DNA of 7,782 nt from Bacteroidales bacterium (lineage in GTDB: Bacteria > Bacteroidota > Bacteroidia > Bacteroidales > NBLH01). A program made the position numbers and the translations under genes. The notes under the pieces were generated by a model, which worked only from the letters and a program-made list of their open reading frames with translations, did no database searches and was not told the origin of the DNA. Each line of letters opens with the position of its first letter. Position 1 is the first letter of the stretch. This document shows, in pieces, positions 5,180 to 7,782 of the stretch. Where the stretch lies: the NCBI GenBank assembly GCA_029933755.1, contig JAOZNO010000003.1, positions 1-7,782 on the forward strand, written 5' to 3'.

Positions 5180-7219
5180 ATGAAAACAGGTTCAATTAAA
5201 AAAAAAATATTACTAATAATTAGCCTGGGTATTTTTATTCCCCTGGTGATTGTTATGCTGGTATCTTCTTTAAAGTTTACAGAATATTCTTTAGAAATTG
5301 CAAAAAGTGATGCCATATCTAAGGCTAATGAGTACGGAAACGAGATAAAACAAAAGCTGAATATGGTCTTTATAGCAGCTAACACTTTTGCCGATGTATA
5401 TAGTGCCAATATAAATGATATGGGTACTGTTGATTTTTCTGTAAAGCAAATTCATGATATGCAGAAAAAATTTCTTCAGGCAAATAAAAAAGCTCTTGTT
5501 ATTTATACTGATTTTTTACCCCAAACATTTACTCTACCTACTGGTCAGTTTAATGAAACAACAATCATGATAGGTGATGTAAACAGTAAAGGAAATTTTT
5601 CTATTTGGGAAGAATGGAACTATGAATTTAAATCAGATGTAATTGGCACGCTAAAAAATAATAATGGTATCATATTAACAGATCCATATATAGATGAAGT
5701 AGAAGGCAATAATATTATGATGATTTCTTACGGTAAAGAAATTAAAAATCAAGATAAAATTATTGGTGTTGTAGGTGTTGATTTGGCCGTTGACTGGATA
5801 CAGGAATTTATAAGTAAGGCAAACATATTTAGTGGAACAGCAGACATTTGTATTATCTCTTCAAAAGGAACTATTGTAGGAAACAATAAAAGAAGTGAAC
5901 TAATTGGCACGAATATTCGTGACTTGGAAGATTGTTCTGATACTGAAAAATCATTTTGCAGCTCTTCTGAGCAGAAAACAATTCATGAAGATAAATTATT
6001 TAAGTTTTATATCCCTATAAAATTTAGTGAAAATGGTGAATTTTGGCATGTTCGTATTAGTGTTCCTCAAAAAGAAGTTTTGAAAAATCCAGCAAAAGAA
6101 GTTGTTTTAAGAGTGCTTTTTGCATTAAGTCTTGTTTTTATTACAATAGGAATATCATTATTTTATGTAAACAAAATAATTAAACGAATAATTAAACTCT
6201 CAGATGTAGCAGAACAAGTTAGTAAAGGCTCTTTTAACGTTGAATTCAAAGTTGACGGGAATGATGAAATTAGGACACTGGGCAACTCATTGCAACAAAT
6301 GATGGATAAATTTAAAAACGTAATTATTAATATAAAAAAAACAACTGATCAGTTATATAAATCAGGAAACGATTTATCAGAAGTTGCAATAAAACTTTCA
6401 GAAGGAGCATCTGAACAAGCTTCGTCAACCGAAGAGGTTTCTGCTTCAATGGAAGAAATGACAGCAAATATTGAGCAAAATGCTGAAAATGCAAAAGCAG
6501 CAGACTCTATTGCCAGAAAATCAGCCGAAGGAATAGAAATAAGTAGTAAAAATGTTATTCAAACTACTAATTCAATGGGCGAAATAGCAAATAAAACTTC
6601 AGTTATTGGTGATATTGCTTTTCAAACAAATATATTAGCACTAAATGCTGCTGTTGAAGCAGCCAGGGCAGGTATTTATGGAAAAGGATTTGGTGTAGTT
6701 GCGGCAGAAGTTGGTAAATTAGCTGAAAACTCAAAAAAAGCGGCTTCTGAAATTGACAACTTAACAAATAAGAGCTTTGGAATTGCTAAAAAATCAGGAG
6801 AACTTCTAGAACAAATAGCACCTGATATTAATAAAACAGCCCAGTTAGTACAGGAGATTACGAATGCCAGTTTTGAACAAAAATCAGGCACAGAACAGAT
6901 TAATAATGCAATTCAGCAATTAAATAAAGTAACACAAGAAAACGCAGGTAGTGCAGAATTATTAGCCAGCAATGTGGAATCACTTAATGCCCTTGCTGAT
7001 AAACTAAACAAACTAATTGATTTCTTTAAAACTGATGATTTGCAAAACTCAGATTCTGAAAAAACAGGAGAAATAGTTAAAGGCACTACTACTGAAGACA
7101 ATATAAGTGAAAAAGAAGAGCCTATTATAAAATCAAAGCTTAACAAGAAATCAGATAAAGGGTTTTCTTTTAATTTGGGTGATAACGATAATAACGATAA
7201 CGAATTTGAGAAATTTTAA
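5180..7219 (+). CDS. Methyl-accepting chemotaxis protein with dCache sensor
   Basis: This is a 679-residue transmembrane chemoreceptor. TM1 is about 10-31, the extracytoplasmic dCache domain about 35-300 (DPYID at 168-172, IIGVVGVDLAVDWI at 194-207), TM2 about 307-330 and HAMP about 330-383. The cytoplasmic signalling hairpin runs about 384-616, with the tip IAFQTNILALNAAVEAARAG at 479-498. A methylation-type segment, ASSTEEVSAS, is at 414-423. Compared with E. coli Tar from memory, each arm is seven residues shorter, which fits the 34H length class rather than 36H. A polar tail of about 60 residues ends in EFEKF (675-679), matching the x-[HFYW]-x-x-[HFYW] CheR/CheB tethering pentapeptide. 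The receptor senses a periplasmic ligand and regulates CheA through CheW. I do not see the R-x-W-Y arrangement of the amino-acid-binding dCache motif, so the ligand is left open. A paralogue starts 12 bp downstream. Confidence 0.94.
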   Translation: MKTGSIKKKILLIISLGIFIPLVIVMLVSSLKFTEYSLEIAKSDAISKANEYGNEIKQKLNMVFIAANTFADVYSANINDMGTVDFSVKQIHDMQKKFLQANKKALVIYTDFLPQTFTLPTGQFNETTIMIGDVNSKGNFSIWEEWNYEFKSDVIGTLKNNNGIILTDPYIDEVEGNNIMMISYGKEIKNQDKIIGVVGVDLAVDWIQEFISKANIFSGTADICIISSKGTIVGNNKRSELIGTNIRDLEDCSDTEKSFCSSSEQKTIHEDKLFKFYIPIKFSENGEFWHVRISVPQKEVLKNPAKEVVLRVLFALSLVFITIGISLFYVNKIIKRIIKLSDVAEQVSKGSFNVEFKVDGNDEIRTLGNSLQQMMDKFKNVIINIKKTTDQLYKSGNDLSEVAIKLSEGASEQASSTEEVSASMEEMTANIEQNAENAKAADSIARKSAEGIEISSKNVIQTTNSMGEIANKTSVIGDIAFQTNILALNAAVEAARAGIYGKGFGVVAAEVGKLAENSKKAASEIDNLTNKSFGIAKKSGELLEQIAPDINKTAQLVQEITNASFEQKSGTEQINNAIQQLNKVTQENAGSAELLASNVESLNALADKLNKLIDFFKTDDLQNSDSEKTGEIVKGTTTEDNISEKEEPIIKSKLNKKSDKGFSFNLGDNDNNDNEFEKF

Positions 7220-7231
7220 AAAAGAAATATA

Positions 7232-7782
7232 ATGCTTAATAAATCATTAAAAAGAAAATTTATTGTTATTCTGGCAATCAGTATTATTTTACCTATTGTA
7301 ATTTTAATAACAGTATCTGCTATAAAATTTCAAGACCTAACAAAGCAATCAGCTATTAATGAAGCAATTTCTATTAACCAAAAAATTTCTGATAAAATTA
7401 GAAGTCAACTCGGTACTGCCTTTATTTCACTAACTGCTTTTGAAGGTATCTATAAAGCAAACTTTAACCAAAATGGAACCTTTGATTTTACTATTAAACA
7501 AGTTAAGACTTTAAATAGTGAATACTTAAAAAATAATCAAACAATATCAAGTGCACACTTATTGTTAGAACCTAACACATATAAAGATCCACTTACCGGA
7601 ACGTTAAATGAAAATTATGCATTAGTTAGTGCAGAACGTTATGGAGATGAAATAAGGACTAGTGTTAATTGGAATTATGAATTAAAATATGGATTATACA
7701 ATAAATTACAACTAAAAAGCCAACACGACTCAATTGTTGAACCCTATTTTAACACAATTGATGGTAAAACAGATTTAGTTAT
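7232..7782 (+). CDS. Second dCache chemoreceptor, 3'-truncated by window edge
   Basis: The ATG at 7232 opens a frame that runs off the right edge, giving 183 residues. TM1 is about 10-32 (FIVILAISIILPIVILITVSAI), followed by the first part of a dCache domain. It aligns colinearly with the upstream receptor: FISLTAFEGIYKANF matches FIAANTFADVYSANI, GTFDFTIKQ matches GTVDFSVKQ, WNYELK matches WNYEFK, and VEPYFNTIDG matches TDPYIDEVEG. It is therefore a tandem paralogue, 12 bp after the previous stop and surely co-transcribed. The stretch between FTIKQ and WNYEL differs most. HAMP and signalling domains are not in the window and are expected from homology. No Shine-Dalgarno sequence is visible. 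Confidence 0.88.
   Translation, partial: MLNKSLKRKFIVILAISIILPIVILITVSAIKFQDLTKQSAINEAISINQKISDKIRSQLGTAFISLTAFEGIYKANFNQNGTFDFTIKQVKTLNSEYLKNNQTISSAHLLLEPNTYKDPLTGTLNENYALVSAERYGDEIRTSVNWNYELKYGLYNKLQLKSQHDSIVEPYFNTIDGKTDLV

Noticed and set aside
5156..5181. AT-only inverted repeat ATTATTAA / TTAATAAT over the receptor start codon
   Set aside because: The eight A-T pairs with a 10-base loop are weak, and such repeats arise easily by chance at this base composition. It is mentioned only as context.
657..7146. Open frames on the minus strand (for example 657-896, 5167-5409, 6676-6891)
   Set aside because: All lie opposite well-supported coding sequence and give protein without recognisable domains. 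The one at 6676-6891 is the complement of the conserved receptor tip.
1..7782. CRISPR arrays, mobile elements, tRNA/rRNA genes or a novel defence system
   Set aside because: The window is almost fully occupied by colinear chemotaxis genes. No spaced repeats, transposase, integrase or structured RNA signature was seen.

Overview
The window carries part of a chemotaxis gene cluster, with every gene on the + strand. It comes from an AT-rich bacterium. No start codon is preceded by a recognisable Shine-Dalgarno sequence; the upstream regions are A/T-rich. A TAnnTTTG motif, the -7 element of Bacteroidota promoters, lies before the first chemoreceptor gene. Together these suggest a motile member of the Bacteroidota or a near relative. 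This is an inference from translation and promoter signals plus gene style, not a proven assignment.

Layout. Bases 1-1655 hold the 3' part of a long, soluble, coiled-coil gene whose start lies upstream of the window. It has two CheZ-like D-x-x-x-Q motifs and a very acidic C-terminal tail. Next come a single-domain STAS protein (1679-1999), CheY (2029-2394), a 92-bp gap holding a good inverted repeat, the histidine kinase CheA (2487-4517) and the coupling protein CheW (4526-5023). A 156-bp gap with a possible promoter follows. Then come two adjacent dCache chemoreceptor genes: a complete one (5180-7219) and a paralogue cut by the right edge (7232-7782). No gene-free stretch exceeds 156 bp.

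How it fits together. The receptors sense a periplasmic ligand through their dCache domains and, through CheW, control CheA. CheA autophosphorylates on His44 of its P1 domain and passes the phosphate to CheY Asp53. The first gene product is a plausible CheY-P phosphatase, filling the role of CheZ. The STAS protein sits in the kinase operon but lacks the phosphorylatable serine of classical anti-sigma-factor antagonists, so its role is open. CheR, CheB and CheD are not in the window. The complete receptor nevertheless ends in a pentapeptide of the kind that tethers CheR or CheB, so methylation enzymes are expected elsewhere in the genome.

The core genes are ordinary chemotaxis genes. The least ordinary elements are the two-motif CheZ-like protein, the STAS gene, the non-classical domain between P1 and P3 of CheA, and the cheY-cheA hairpin.
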